Position numbers and translations under genes: made by a program. Shown one piece after another: positions 1-9,091 of a stretch of DNA of 64,000 nt. The notes below the pieces were generated by a model, which saw only the letters and a program-made list of their open reading frames with translations, did no database searches and was not told the DNA's origin. This stretch comes from Nostoc sp. XA010 (GTDB taxonomy: Bacteria > Cyanobacteriota > Cyanobacteriia > Cyanobacteriales > Nostocaceae): the NCBI RefSeq assembly GCF_020829625.1, contig NZ_JAIVFX010000002.1, forward strand, positions 310,001 to 374,000, in the 5' to 3' direction. Numbering within the stretch: position 1 is the first letter of the stretch; every line of letters begins with the position of its first letter.

Positions 1-2
1 AC

Positions 3-659
3 ATGACAGTTACACAACTCTCTGCTCAGGAACTTTTCCGGGCTGCTTATGAGAACCGCTACACTTGGGACAAGAATTTCCCTGGTTATACCGCAAATAT
101 TACCTTTAAGCATGATGATAAAGTGTTTACAGGAAAAGTTATCATCACTGCCAATCTGAAAGCCGAAGTTTTGGATGTAGATGACGAGCCAGCCCAGAAA
201 GCAATTCATGGTCAAGCATGGGAGATAGCAATTCACCGCATCCGCCGCAGCTTTGAAGATACCCACAGCGCCAATACCTTTAGCTATGGCAAAACCGACG
301 AAACTGGTGCGGTTGAGCTTTTAATGGGTGGTAAGGCTGAGGGCGATAAATATAAAGTCCGCAATAATGAAGTATGCCATGTTCACCGTCTAATTCACGG
401 TACTTATGTGACAATTGACACTTTTAGCAGTCACGACACCGGGGAAGGCTACTTATCTCACAGCTATGACTCTGTGTACCATGACCCCAAGACTGGAGAA
501 CAAAAGGGCGGTAGAAGCGAATTTATCGATGAATATGAAAAAGTTGGTAACTATTTTATTCTAAATCGTCGAGAGATTCGCACCGAGACAGCAGGGCAAG
601 TTTCTATTCAAGAATTTATCTTCTCTGATATTAAATTGTTGGAACCTGTTGCTGCTTAA
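3..659 (+). CDS. DUF3386 family protein
   Basis: This 218-residue soluble protein has no signal peptide and no membrane segment. The N-terminal stretch (SAQELFRAAYENRYTWD, residues 7-23) and the overall length match what I remember of the cyanobacterial DUF3386 family, whose function is unknown. The protein is rich in alternating beta-type segments and contains two His-containing patches (CHVHRLIHGTY near 125, SSHDTGEGYLSHSYD near 142). The start ATG is only three bases from the window edge, so its ribosome-binding site cannot be seen and a longer N-terminus cannot be excluded. A strong terminator follows 18 bases after the stop, so the gene ends its transcription unit. Confidence 0.8.
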   Translation: MTVTQLSAQELFRAAYENRYTWDKNFPGYTANITFKHDDKVFTGKVIITANLKAEVLDVDDEPAQKAIHGQAWEIAIHRIRRSFEDTHSANTFSYGKTDETGAVELLMGGKAEGDKYKVRNNEVCHVHRLIHGTYVTIDTFSSHDTGEGYLSHSYDSVYHDPKTGEQKGGRSEFIDEYEKVGNYFILNRREIRTETAGQVSIQEFIFSDIKLLEPVAA

Positions 660-676
660 GCTGTATTTTGTAATCT

Positions 677-712
677 AAAAAAAAGCGTAGGCTGTACCTA
701 CGCTTTTTTTTT
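677..712 (+). terminator. Rho-independent terminator
   Basis: An 8-bp perfect stem (AGCGTAGG/CCTACGCT, loop CTGTA) is flanked by an A-run on the left and a run of eight or nine T on the right. It lies directly behind the DUF3386 gene. The A-run makes it potentially bidirectional. Confidence 0.9.
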
Positions 713-791
713 GACATTGACTAATAACAATCAACTGTCATAGTCAAGTGACCTGTAAAGTCAGAAAGCTAATACGTTATCAAGTTTAAAA

Positions 792-1019
792 TCAATCTTG
801 CTTGAAACCACAACCCAAACATCGCATACAAACAAAGAAAGCCGCTAAAACTGAGATTATCTCAAATAGCAATTGAAATGACAAAGGAGCCAGAGCAAAT
901 CCCCAAACCAGAACAATTGTCCCAACTACCATAGCCGCAATGCGATGAATTTCCTCCTTAGTCCTCAAAGCAAAGAAGAAAGTCCCTAACCCAATTAATA
1001 AGAAGACTAAGCTACTCAT
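792..1019 (-). CDS. Small two-segment membrane protein, unknown
   Basis: This 75-residue protein is almost entirely hydrophobic. It has segments at about residues 2-17, 26-45 and 49-64, separated by a charged stretch (RTKEEIHR). It ends in a Cys-rich tail (CMRCLGCGFKQD) that could bind a metal or form disulfides. No family is recognised. The ATG start follows an AT-rich leader without a clear Shine-Dalgarno sequence. It is transcribed alone, convergent with the DUF3386 gene. Confidence 0.6.
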   Translation of the reverse strand: MSSLVFLLIGLGTFFFALRTKEEIHRIAAMVVGTIVLVWGFALAPLSFQLLFEIISVLAAFFVCMRCLGCGFKQD

Positions 1020-1882
1020 AAAGATATTTATTAATTATAGCAATCCGATTTGATTTCTGAATCACTCCTAGAGGTAAGGGGCTGGGGACTGGGAAGAAGG
1101 AATAAAGGTGTACTGAGTTTTGTTCAAAAATCAAATATGAGTCCTATAGAAGTGAAAGTAAATCATACAAAGTTATAATGCTGACGAAGATTGCAGACGC
1201 CAATTATCTAAAATTTAGCATATAAACATTTTACAGCCTAGCCTACATTCGGAGACATTTGTAAATTAAATATCAATACAGTTCAGTTTAAAGCGATACA
1301 GAAAACACTAATATCCTAGCCCTACAAACAGTAACAAATTTATTTCGGATGATTTAATCTGCAATTTTTATTACGACATTTGTCTTACTTGCATTAAGTA
1401 TTAATGTTTGTTTAATTTGAGTTTAAATCAATGATGAGTCCCGGTTTACTGTTGTTTGTAGAATCTTTGGGCGTGGTTTTGGGTTCCAATATTGGCACAA
1501 ATAGTAATGCTAGCGATGTCTACAACGGGCTACGCCTAAGCATTTTTGCCTTGCACTGGCTCTCGTGCATTGGTAACAGCTAATCCCTGATGAAAAAACC
1601 AAAATCGGCAGACCTAAAGAGTGTAGGTGGGGTGCTGACAGAAGTAATGGTGATTTTCAGTTATTCTCACCGACCTAATTGATTCTACTTGACTTATCAA
1701 TGTTTCCTGACCTATGTCAGCATTTTTTGTTTTAAAAACCAGTTAAAAAGCGTATTTTCAAGCTCCTAGCGATTTTTTGGGAATTTATCTCTGATTATTT
1801 ACTCAGATGATCTCCATTTGCGGTGTACTCTCAATATACGGTAACTATCACACTCAACCTTTGAGATAAATTACACCCAGAG
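1020..1882. other. Gene-free stretch with one dispersed repeat
   Basis: No credible coding frame was found in these 860 bases. The stretch holds one copy of the Nostoc-type dispersed repeat at about 1513-1542 (GCGATGTCTAC...GGGCTACGCCTA). The last 60 bases before the pentapeptide gene are its leader and probable promoter region. Confidence 0.6.
1513..1542. repeat. Dispersed repeat (GCGATGYCTAC...GGGCTACGCCTA type)
   Basis: This is one of many copies in the window of a short dispersed repeat built from GCGATGCCTACG and GGGCTACGCCTACGC arms. Small dispersed repeats of this kind are well known in Nostoc genomes. Other copies lie near 9021, 22879, 26192, 51512 and 63344. Confidence 0.75.
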
Positions 1883-1891
1883 GTGAATACC

Positions 1892-2548
1892 ATGAAAAAT
1901 TATGCTGATCAACAGGAATTTATATTAAGTCAAATCACAAATAAATATTTTCAGCGCCGAGATTTCAGTGGATGTGACTTGCGTGGAATCGACTTGAAAG
2001 GAATTGATTTAAGTGGTGTTAACTTCATAGGAGCGGATTTGCGTGATGCAAATTTATGTGGCTGTATCCTCACTCGCGCTAATTTAAGTGGCGCAAATCT
2101 GATGCAAGCTAGCCTACGCGAAGCTAATTTGTATGAAGCATCTTTGTGCGAAGCTAATTTGATTAATGCTGATTTAACACGAGCAAATTTGTGCGGAACT
2201 TTCTTATGGCGGGCAAAATTCACAGGTAGTAATCTTTGGGGTGCTTCTTTATGTGATGTGGATTTGAGAGAAGCAGACTTAAGCGAAGCCAAATTAATTG
2301 AAGCATCACTGATTGAAGCTAATTTAGTTAGAGCAAATCTCACACGAGCAAAGTTATGTGGAGCAAAATTACTAGAAGCTAATTTAACTGAGGCCAACTT
2401 AACTGGTGCAGACCTGACATGGGCAAATTTAACCAAGGCAAACTTGAATAAGGCAAATCTTTGGGAGACAAATCTGATTTATGCCAAGCTGCGGGATACT
2501 ATTATGCCTGATGGGACAATTGAGCAACCTCAGATAGTTATTTATTAG
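1892..2548 (+). CDS. Pentapeptide-repeat protein
   Basis: From about residue 25 to 205 the protein is an uninterrupted run of A(D/N)LXX pentapeptides (for example GADLR DANLC, LTRANLSGANL), about 35 units. This predicts a right-handed quadrilateral beta-helix. A short non-repeat head and tail flank it. There is no signal peptide, so it is probably cytoplasmic. Such proteins in cyanobacteria have varied or unknown roles, and nothing here indicates gyrase protection. An in-frame GTG lies at 1883, but AGAGG at 1879-1883 is spaced correctly for the ATG at 1892, which I chose (218 residues). The antisense frame is a shadow of the repeat. Confidence 0.9.
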   Translation: MKNYADQQEFILSQITNKYFQRRDFSGCDLRGIDLKGIDLSGVNFIGADLRDANLCGCILTRANLSGANLMQASLREANLYEASLCEANLINADLTRANLCGTFLWRAKFTGSNLWGASLCDVDLREADLSEAKLIEASLIEANLVRANLTRAKLCGAKLLEANLTEANLTGADLTWANLTKANLNKANLWETNLIYAKLRDTIMPDGTIEQPQIVIY

Positions 2549-2596
2549 TCATTTGTCATTTGTCAGGAGAGAATAACTTTCTGTTTGCCCCAATGA

Positions 2597-3376
2597 CTAA
2601 AATTCACGTTGTGAGAAGATAAAAATAGCGATCGCTAACAACATAGCACTATAAAGTAAGCCATAGCCAGCATTTGTAATCAATGCAGTTGTGTCAGGTA
2701 GTGCTTGCAGACCATAAACAGCATCGTTTTTTAAATCTAATCGAGATAAATCTGGTAAGATGAGAAACAAACCTTGAGTTAGACTTTCCATACCAGGGTT
2801 ACGGCTCAGACGACCAAGTTGTACTAAATCGGGAGTAATGTTTCCGATTAAATATAGTGCAAAGGTTAAAACAGTCGCCAGTAAAGAAGCAGTGAAAACA
2901 CCGAAGGTAATAGCCACAGCCGTGATTAATGACAACTGCAAAAATAAAAAAATTGCAGCAATTAAAATGCTGGTGGTTGAATGAGAAATGTTACCAAATT
3001 GCACAAATACTAGATAAATTGCAGTCATTGTGGCGACAAGCACAGCTAATACTGCGGATAAACCCAAGTATTTGCCGACGATAATTTCGCTGCGGCTGAC
3101 AGGTTTAGCAATTAATACCAAAATAGTGCGTTTTTCAATTTCTTTATTAACCAGTCCCGTACCAATAAATATCGTCACAATTAACCCGATGGCATTCATC
3201 GCCGCCATCCCAAAGTCTAAAAAGATTTTTTCTTCAGCCATTGCTGCAAATTCAGGAAGGACACGGAAAGCAATGGCGATTATCAGCGCATAAAAACCAA
3301 TAATAAATAGGATGCGATCGCGTACCACTTCCTGAAACACATTCTTTGCCAATACAAAAATTCTGTTAATACTCAT
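2597..3376 (-). CDS. fraE: FraE, ABC-2-type permease of the filament-integrity operon
   Basis: This 259-residue protein has about six membrane segments (near residues 22-40, 60-78, 104-128, 140-160, 165-185, 232-252) and the ABC-2 permease signature of a cytoplasmic segment after the second helix (NKEIEKRTILVLIAKPVSR). ABC-2 permeases usually need a separate ATPase, and none is encoded nearby. The assignment as FraE rests on its position as the third gene of the fraC-fraD-fraE order known from Anabaena PCC 7120, where FraE is an ABC-2-like protein needed for filament integrity and heterocyst maturation. A heptamer repeat lies between fraD and this gene and abuts the start codon. Confidence 0.85.
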   Translation of the reverse strand: MSINRIFVLAKNVFQEVVRDRILFIIGFYALIIAIAFRVLPEFAAMAEEKIFLDFGMAAMNAIGLIVTIFIGTGLVNKEIEKRTILVLIAKPVSRSEIIVGKYLGLSAVLAVLVATMTAIYLVFVQFGNISHSTTSILIAAIFLFLQLSLITAVAITFGVFTASLLATVLTFALYLIGNITPDLVQLGRLSRNPGMESLTQGLFLILPDLSRLDLKNDAVYGLQALPDTTALITNAGYGLLYSAMLLAIAIFIFSQREF

Positions 3377-3414
3377 TTGTTATTTGTTATTTGTCATTTG
3401 TCCTTTGTCATTGG
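3374..3414. repeat. Short tandem heptamer repeat (TTTGTYA)
   Basis: Five to six imperfect copies of a TTTGTCA/TTTGTTA heptamer lie between fraD and fraE, overlapping the fraE start codon on the other strand. A shorter copy lies just past the pentapeptide gene (2549-2565). This belongs to the short tandemly repeated repetitive (STRR) class described in heterocystous cyanobacteria. Confidence 0.8.
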
Positions 3415-3454
3415 GAATTAGGCATGGCTCAAAAATCAATCAATAGTTATTCTC

Positions 3455-3512
3455 CCCCTGCCTCCCCTGCTCCCTCATCTCCCTCATCTCCCCTGCTCCT
3501 CCCCCTGCTGCA
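3455..3512. repeat. C-rich short tandem repeat at the fraD 3' end
   Basis: This is a run of CCCCTGCT/CCCTCATCT-type units. The last codons of fraD are read from inside it. Similar runs lie at 24926-25031, 29012-29142 and 30718-30790. Confidence 0.75.
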
Positions 3513-4518
3513 AAGGCGGTGTTCCACCAAAAAGTTTACTGCCGGGATCGCATTCAATTTCTGCAACTGTAATTTTATTGTCTGAATTGTTAGTTGCAGC
3601 AACTGGTTCAATGCGACAAGATTTTTTCAAGTAATAGCCCCGTGGGTTAGAACTCGGGCCCATCCAAATGCTTAATAAATCTAATATATATCCAGACTTA
3701 GTATTAGCTACACGCGGTTCAACACGCCATAGTTCCTTCTCTTCGTATTTACCCAAGTTCTTTTGAATTACTTCCCTACCCAGAGTTACTACCCGAGGTT
3801 CGACATCTTTTTTCGGGATCAGCCATTTCTCCACTTCCGACCAAGGTCTTTGGGCTATTTGTTCTACTACTATTGGTTGAAGTTTCTCTAGAATTATAGC
3901 GCCGTTTCGTGGGATTTTTAGGCGTTTTTCTGTACTGACAAGAACGGTACTACCTTTAAAAGTGTCTGCTTGCAAAGTAGGATATTGTTGGAACCAATTA
4001 TTCATCACAAAGTGAAACTGAATCCAGCAACTTAGCAGCATACTACTAGCAACTAAAATTATGATTCTTTGGCGGTCTTCTGGTTTAGGAATTCGAGCTT
4101 TTGCATCGGTATCATTTCCTTCAATAAATTCTGGTATAGCCGTAATTAGCGCTGAAATTGTCGGCCAAAAAACTATTGTTCTTGGTGTAATGACATCTTG
4201 TTGATTTCCAAATGCAAAAACACTCACCAAAAATCCAGTGATCACTGCCCCGACTGGCATAAAAGTACCAGGAACTCTCAAAGGATCTTCAGTTGTATAC
4301 CAAGCTGTGCCAGCAATTAAAAATAACCAACCGAAAAAGGCAATTATATCTTTTATATAACCTATAGCAAAAAATGAAACTACCCAAGAAAAAACACTCA
4401 AATAAATAAATGTTTGCCAAGAATAAGCTTTAGGTGGGACTAATACTTTTCTAATTCCTGCATAAAGCCCTTCAGCAAATTTAAAAACCCCAAATACATC
4501 TTTAAGTAACGTATTCAT
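3484..4518 (-). CDS. fraD: FraD, septal filament-integrity protein
   Basis: This 344-residue protein has five predicted membrane helices between about residues 34 and 170, followed by a large hydrophilic C-terminal region expected outside the cytoplasmic membrane. Length, topology and position between fraC and fraE match Anabaena FraD, which localises to septa and is required for septal junctions and cell-to-cell molecular exchange. The sequence (GTAWYTTEDPLRVPGTFMP, near residue 70) agrees with my memory of the family. The last dozen residues (GTPPLQQGEEQGR) are encoded by a C-rich tandem repeat, so the natural C-terminus has probably been extended or altered by the repeat. FraC ends 60 bases upstream, so the genes are probably co-transcribed. 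Confidence 0.88.
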   Translation of the reverse strand: MNTLLKDVFGVFKFAEGLYAGIRKVLVPPKAYSWQTFIYLSVFSWVVSFFAIGYIKDIIAFFGWLFLIAGTAWYTTEDPLRVPGTFMPVGAVITGFLVSVFAFGNQQDVITPRTIVFWPTISALITAIPEFIEGNDTDAKARIPKPEDRQRIIILVASSMLLSCWIQFHFVMNNWFQQYPTLQADTFKGSTVLVSTEKRLKIPRNGAIILEKLQPIVVEQIAQRPWSEVEKWLIPKKDVEPRVVTLGREVIQKNLGKYEEKELWRVEPRVANTKSGYILDLLSIWMGPSSNPRGYYLKKSCRIEPVAATNNSDNKITVAEIECDPGSKLFGGTPPLQQGEEQGR

Positions 4519-4578
4519 ATTCTCCCTTCCACCTGATTAATCAATCACTAGTGTTCTTTTAAATAAAGTAAGTTCTTG

Positions 4579-5118
4579 CTACTTGGAGCGAAAGAATAAA
4601 ATAATGGTTATAGCACTAAAACTTAGAGAATTCGCAATTAATGTAGTAACGACTAAATTAGTACTTTGTAATTTAGCAGTGCTAAAACCACGCAATCGCC
4701 GCCTTTGAGATGTTTGAGGTTCCTCTTGTTTTTTAGCAACTGGTTCAGTCAATGATAATAGTAATACCCTTAAAATGAAAAACTTCATTATAAAAGTAGC
4801 AAAGAAAATTATACAAGCAGTTAAAATTATTAAACTTTGTGTATTTGCTGATTTAAAATTATTAAAAAACATATAGCTAATTAATTCTGATTTCAGATGT
4901 ATCGGCAACATTGGTTCTACTACAAAAAATATGACCCAACCAATTACACTAGAAAACAGATTCATAGAGATAGCATAAAAAATGCTAGTTTTTTTGTCAA
5001 ATTTTAGTCGATTGTGCAAAACATACGCTTCAATGGGGATGGCAATCAGTACAAATAAAAAGTCAAACAAAATTCCACCAATAGGAAAAATCCTCGGAAG
5101 CATCCAATTTTCAGGCAT
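4579..5118 (-). CDS. fraC: FraC, filament-integrity membrane protein
   Basis: This 179-residue integral membrane protein has hydrophobic segments near residues 12-33, 45-68, 95-120 and 155-175, and a basic loop ([16 protein letters not shown]). The length equals that known for FraC of Anabaena PCC 7120. It is first in the minus-strand operon fraC-fraD-fraE. FraC acts with FraD at septa to keep filaments intact and allow intercellular transfer. The start ATG is 224 bases from the divergent gene at 5343, so the shared gap holds both promoters. That a multicellular septal gene is present is the strongest single indication that the organism is filamentous. Confidence 0.88.
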   Translation of the reverse strand: MPENWMLPRIFPIGGILFDFLFVLIAIPIEAYVLHNRLKFDKKTSIFYAISMNLFSSVIGWVIFFVVEPMLPIHLKSELISYMFFNNFKSANTQSLIILTACIIFFATFIMKFFILRVLLLSLTEPVAKKQEEPQTSQRRRLRGFSTAKLQSTNLVVTTLIANSLSFSAITIILFFRSK

Positions 5119-5282
5119 AAATGGTCAAGGGTAAGGGTTAACTGTAGAGAGTATAACTGGGATAGTGAGAGTGATGGTGGAAATTATCTGATTGTTTTTT
5201 TCCTTTACTATGTTGGTGTGCCAATATAATATTGTCGATATTATTTATACATTATACGGATGCATGAGAGGAGCAGTTTCTC

Positions 5283-5308
5283 TACCTAAGATTACAAGAC
5301 GTTAGGTA
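5283..5308. promoter_or_regulatory. Inverted repeat in the fraC / 5343 divergent gap
   Basis: TACCTAA and TTAGGTA are separated by 12 bases, about 35 bases before the start at 5343. This could be an operator or part of a leader hairpin. No regulator is identified. Confidence 0.3.
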
Positions 5309-5342
5309 AGATTAAAGACTGCCACTTATAGCTTTTCGAGAA

Positions 5343-6479
5343 ATGACAAGGAACGGTATTGGTATTCGCACGGCACAAGTGCGTCAAGAACGGCTCGTCG
5401 GCCAAATTCACGTCTACGATGGACTGGGTAAAGGTAAGTCTCAAGCAGCTTTGGGCGTGGTTTTGCGCTCTATTGGCTTGGGGATCAATATGCCTAGCAA
5501 TTCTAACCGCGTTTTACTGCTGCGGTTTTTAAAAGGGCCTGAACGTGATTATGACGAAGATGGCGCGATCGCAGCTTTACAACGTGGGTTTCCTCATTTA
5601 ATTGACCAGGTTCGCACTGGGAGAGCCGAATTTTTTGGTCATGAGGAAATTACCACTTTTGACCGAGATGAAGCAATGCGGGGTTGGGATGTAGCTAAAG
5701 GCGCGATCGCTAGTGGTTTATATTCAGTTGTTGTCTTGGATGAAATTAACCCAGTTCTGGATTTGGGTTTGCTACCAGTAGATGAAGTGGTACGGACATT
5801 AAAATCTAAACCCCAAGAGTTGGAAATCATCGCCACCGGACGCGCCGCACCGCAAAGGTTGCTTGATATTGCAGATTTGCACTCAGAAATGAAACCTCAT
5901 CACCACCCAACAGCTAAAGCTCTCTTCCTTGAAGGGATTGAAATTTATACTGGTGCTGGTAAAGGCAAGTCTACTAGTGCTTTGGGCAAAGCCTTACAAG
6001 CCATTGGTAGGGGAATCAATCATCCAGGGTCTACCCGTGTGTTGATTATGCAGTGGCTTAAAGGTGGTAGTGGCTACACAGAAGACGCTGCGATCGCTGC
6101 CTTACAGCAGTCATATCCAGAAGTGGTGGATCATCAGCGCTGCGGTGGAGATGCGATCGTCTGGCGAAATTCCCGGCAAGAATTAGATTATGTAGAAGCC
6201 GAAAGGGGTTGGGAAATTGCTAAAGTTGCGATTGCCTCTGGATTATATAAAACTATTATTCTCGATGAACTAAATCCCACCGTTGACTTAGAATTACTCC
6301 CCGTTGAACCTATTGTCCAAGCTTTACTCCGTAAACCCCGCGACACCGAAATCATTATTACCGGTCGCTGCCAAAATCCACCTGCGTACTTTGACTTGGC
6401 TAGCGTTCATTCTGAGGTTTACTGCCATAAACACTATGCCAATCAAGGTGTAGAACTTAAACGAGGGGTAGATTTTTAA
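5343..6479 (+). CDS. Tandem-duplicated corrinoid adenosyltransferase-like P-loop protein
   Basis: The 378 residues consist of two homologous halves, each like CobA/CobO-type ATP:corrinoid adenosyltransferase. Each half has its own P-loop (GLGKGKSQ near 27, GAGKGKST near 204), a DEINP/DELNP Walker-B-like motif (VVVLDEINPVLDLGLLP and IILDELNPTVDLELLP) and a following (A/I)TGR motif. The single-domain enzyme of about 190 residues transfers the adenosyl group to cobalt in cobalamin synthesis. The fused pair would place two active sites in one chain, analogous to the native dimer. Several HIP1 sites lie inside the gene. No other cobalamin gene is next to it, so the role in B12 adenosylation is inferred from family alone. 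Confidence 0.8.
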   Translation: MTRNGIGIRTAQVRQERLVGQIHVYDGLGKGKSQAALGVVLRSIGLGINMPSNSNRVLLLRFLKGPERDYDEDGAIAALQRGFPHLIDQVRTGRAEFFGHEEITTFDRDEAMRGWDVAKGAIASGLYSVVVLDEINPVLDLGLLPVDEVVRTLKSKPQELEIIATGRAAPQRLLDIADLHSEMKPHHHPTAKALFLEGIEIYTGAGKGKSTSALGKALQAIGRGINHPGSTRVLIMQWLKGGSGYTEDAAIAALQQSYPEVVDHQRCGGDAIVWRNSRQELDYVEAERGWEIAKVAIASGLYKTIILDELNPTVDLELLPVEPIVQALLRKPRDTEIIITGRCQNPPAYFDLASVHSEVYCHKHYANQGVELKRGVDF

Positions 6480-6521
6480 ATCGGGAATGGGGCATTGGAC
6501 TAATAGCTGAGTTTTGGCTCA

Positions 6522-7490
6522 CTAGGAGGAATTTTTACTTTTTGGTAGTTGAATATTTTGCACAAAGCGATCGCGTCCTGCTGCTTTTGCTTGATACAAC
6601 GCCCGATCTGCGGCGGAAATCATTTCTTCTATATCAGAATCTGGCTGAGGAATTTCTGTTGTAAACCCGGCACTCAGGGTAACATGAGGACTAACTTGGG
6701 AATTTTTATGAGGAATTGCTAGTGTTCGGGCAGCATGACAAATTTTTTCGGCAACATGAGTCGCCCCCTCGGCGTTTGTGTTAGGTAAAATCACAGCAAA
6801 TTCCTCCCCGCCATAACGGGCAACTAAATCTCCGGGACGTTTAATAATATATTTGAGCGTTTTAGCAATTTTTTGAAGACAGCGATCGCCTACCCGATGA
6901 CCATAAGTATCGTTATATAATTTGAAGAAATCAACATCGCAAAGAATCAGGGAAAGGGGACGTTTATCCCGTTTCATGCGTTGCCACTCTTGGTTAAAAT
7001 ACTCTTCAAACCGTCGGCGGTTAGCTACTTGAGTTAATCCATCGATAGTAGCTAATCGCTGCAATTCCACATTAGCGGCTTCTAGTTTTTTCTGTAACTG
7101 AGATTGCTCAATTAAGCGTTTTACCCGTTGTCGCAAAACTGCCCAGTGGATCGGTTTGGTAACATAATCCATTGCCCCCACAGCAAATGCCCGGTCAACT
7201 GACACTTGATCTTCAAGCCCTGTAACTATTAAAATCGGAGTGTACTTGCTACAATCAAAATTCTGTAACTGACTGCAACACTCGAACCCATCCATATCTG
7301 GCATGATGGCATCAAGAAGTACTATATGAGGATGCAATTGCTTAAAAACTTTTATTGCCTCTATGCCATTTTGAGCTTCCGCTATTTGATAGCCTTCCCG
7401 CTCCAAGAAATGCCGCAGTATCAGGCGCATAAAAGGTTCATCATCAACAATTAGAACTAAAGATTGGCTTTCTTGAGCATCAGCTTTCAT
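6522..7490 (-). CDS. Response regulator with diguanylate cyclase (REC-GGDEF)
   Basis: Residues about 10-128 form a receiver domain with the acidic pair DDE, a phospho-acceptor Asp in LLDAIMPDMDG and a Lys in VTKPI. After a coiled linker (about 130-155) a GGDEF domain follows, with the active-site motif GGEEF and a preceding RPGD, which fits the RxxD product-inhibition site five residues upstream. The protein should therefore make cyclic di-GMP under phosphorylation control, with feedback inhibition. It overlaps by 4 bases the start side of the decayed hybrid kinase upstream, so the two probably once formed one signalling operon. The intact partner kinase is not in the window. Confidence 0.9.
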   Translation of the reverse strand: MKADAQESQSLVLIVDDEPFMRLILRHFLEREGYQIAEAQNGIEAIKVFKQLHPHIVLLDAIMPDMDGFECCSQLQNFDCSKYTPILIVTGLEDQVSVDRAFAVGAMDYVTKPIHWAVLRQRVKRLIEQSQLQKKLEAANVELQRLATIDGLTQVANRRRFEEYFNQEWQRMKRDKRPLSLILCDVDFFKLYNDTYGHRVGDRCLQKIAKTLKYIIKRPGDLVARYGGEEFAVILPNTNAEGATHVAEKICHAARTLAIPHKNSQVSPHVTLSAGFTTEIPQPDSDIEEMISAADRALYQAKAAGRDRFVQNIQLPKSKNSS

Positions 7491-8514
7491 GGTACATCCT
7501 TCGCAAGTTCTTCTTCTAAGGCAGCTTTAACTTGTTCATATTCCTGATATAGTTGTGAGATTAATTCTAGGGTGTTTTCTAATTTACTGCTGTATCCCTG
7601 TGCTTCTAACACCTTGCAAAGCTGTGATAGAGCGATCGCTCCAACAGAAGCACTGCTAGACTTAAATTGGTGGGCTGTGTTCAATAGAGTCTGGGCATCC
7701 TGAGTTGTGATAGCTGTGCTGATATCTTGCACCAATCTCGGTGCCTCTGTAAGATAACACTCAATCAGTTCAACAAATGCCACACGATCTCCTCTGAGCA
7801 TATCCTGTAAAGATTGAAGAATTTTGGCATCGATTTTGGCGGTTTTTGATGTCTGGTTTTGCTCTGATTGGAGGATATTTTGCGAAGGTTGCAATTCTAA
7901 GCACATCACCTTATCTTGTTTTCCTCTGGAGGTGAATTCAGAACTTCTTTGGGGTGAGCATTTGCTGAGTGCCTCAGCTAACTCTTGAAGCTGAATGGGT
8001 TTGCTAATGTAGTCATTCATACCAGCAGCAAGACAGACTTCGCGATCGCCCCGTATTGCATTGGCAGTTATCACAATGATATAGGGACGAAAACCCACTC
8101 CCCATTCTTGACAGATTCTTCGAGTTGCTTCTAACGCATCCATTTGGGGCATGTGGACATCCATCAACACTAGGTCATAGGGCTGTTTTTGCAAAGCCTT
8201 TAGTACTTCTAGCCCATTAGTTACGACATCCGCCACATAACCAATTTTCTGGAGCATCAGTAGGGCAACTTTCTGATTGACAATCGTATCTTTTGCCAGA
8301 AGAATCCGCAGTGGTAGTCGATGATCCCCATTACTATACTCAATTCATTCCAGAATAAAGTGCCATTTTTGCGATAGTTGCGGAGAACAACTTTGCAACT
8401 TGTTCCAGATTGAAGAGATGAGCGCAGTTCATTGAGTGCTGGTTCCTGGTTATCTATGCGTTGCAAAAATCGGCAGTTTTGCCCAATCACATCATTAGCT
8501 ATTACGGAATTTAC
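7487..8514 (-). pseudogene. Remnant of a hybrid sensor kinase (LOV/PAS fragment, REC, HPt)
   Basis: Two frames together spell pieces of a hybrid histidine kinase. At 8257-8514 a truncated LOV-like PAS segment (VIGQNCRFLQ, then CKVVLRNYRKNGTLFWNEL) runs to a stop. In another frame, overlapping its end, a receiver domain begins upstream of any start codon (LPLRILLAKDTIVNQKVAL), continues with LMDVHMPQMD and ISKPI, and then reaches an HPt domain with the His motif NTAHQFKSSSASVGA near residue 195. The whole HisKA and ATPase section is missing and the join is frameshifted. The receiver acid pocket reads AKD where AED is usual. The 256-residue REC-HPt part could still be expressed from the ATG at 8257, but the PAS-to-REC deletion makes the original kinase dead. 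Confidence 0.8.
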
Positions 8515-8675
8515 TTATAGGTTAGATATTTGGATATCATCTTGTCAGAAAAAGTTAATAACTTCTGGTTATAATTATCGTTTTTTTGATAGCAGCAAAT
8601 TGTCTGTACTAGCACAGGTAGGCGGAAATAAATATACCATTTAAAATGGCACAAGAGGTTTAAATACAATTCTTT

Positions 8676-8775
8676 TGACTTCCCCATTCGCGTAGCGTCT
8701 GTCTGCGACACGCGAATGGGGAAGCAAGCTACGCGTCAGCGTCCCGCAGGGAACGCAGAGAAGGGGCTGACTTCC
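8676..8775. repeat. Palindromic dispersed repeat cluster
   Basis: The arms CCCCATTCGCGT and ACGCGAATGGGG (8682-8721) form a near-perfect hairpin around GTCTGCGACA. They are followed by AAGCAAGCTACGCG and a GGGAACGCAGAG segment. The same building blocks recur at 9021, 34683, 39850 and 51636. Confidence 0.75.
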
Positions 8776-9020
8776 ACCTTGCGGTAATAGGCTTTTGGAT
8801 GAGACGCGATCGCGATGGCGTACCCGCCCTTTCCGGTGGCGATCGCTAATGTGCCACTAACGCGAATAAACTTAAAGTTACTCGCTTACTAACACTCTAC
8901 GCGTAAAGGCTTACTGGCTCGGAAACTGGGATTTGAAAACGTAAAATACAAAAGTTGATATGCTTATTGACAACATCCAGAATTTTTAAGTGAAGCGTGA
9001 ATTGTAATCTGGAGTTGTAA

Positions 9021-9091
9021 GCGATGTCTTGTCTGCATTCGCGCAGCGTGTCGCAGACAGACGCTACGCGAATGATGGGCTACGCCTACAC
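9021..9091. repeat. Dispersed repeat with embedded second repeat
   Basis: The element begins GCGATGTC and ends GGGCTACGCCTACACA, and in its middle carries GCATTCGCGCAGCGTGTCGCAGACAGACGCTACGCGAATG-type arms. The arrangement looks like one small dispersed repeat inserted into another. Confidence 0.7.

Noticed and set aside
1951..2436. Long open frame antisense to the pentapeptide protein
   Set aside because: Its regular pattern is a mirror of the five-residue repeat on the other strand; it has no ribosome-binding site.
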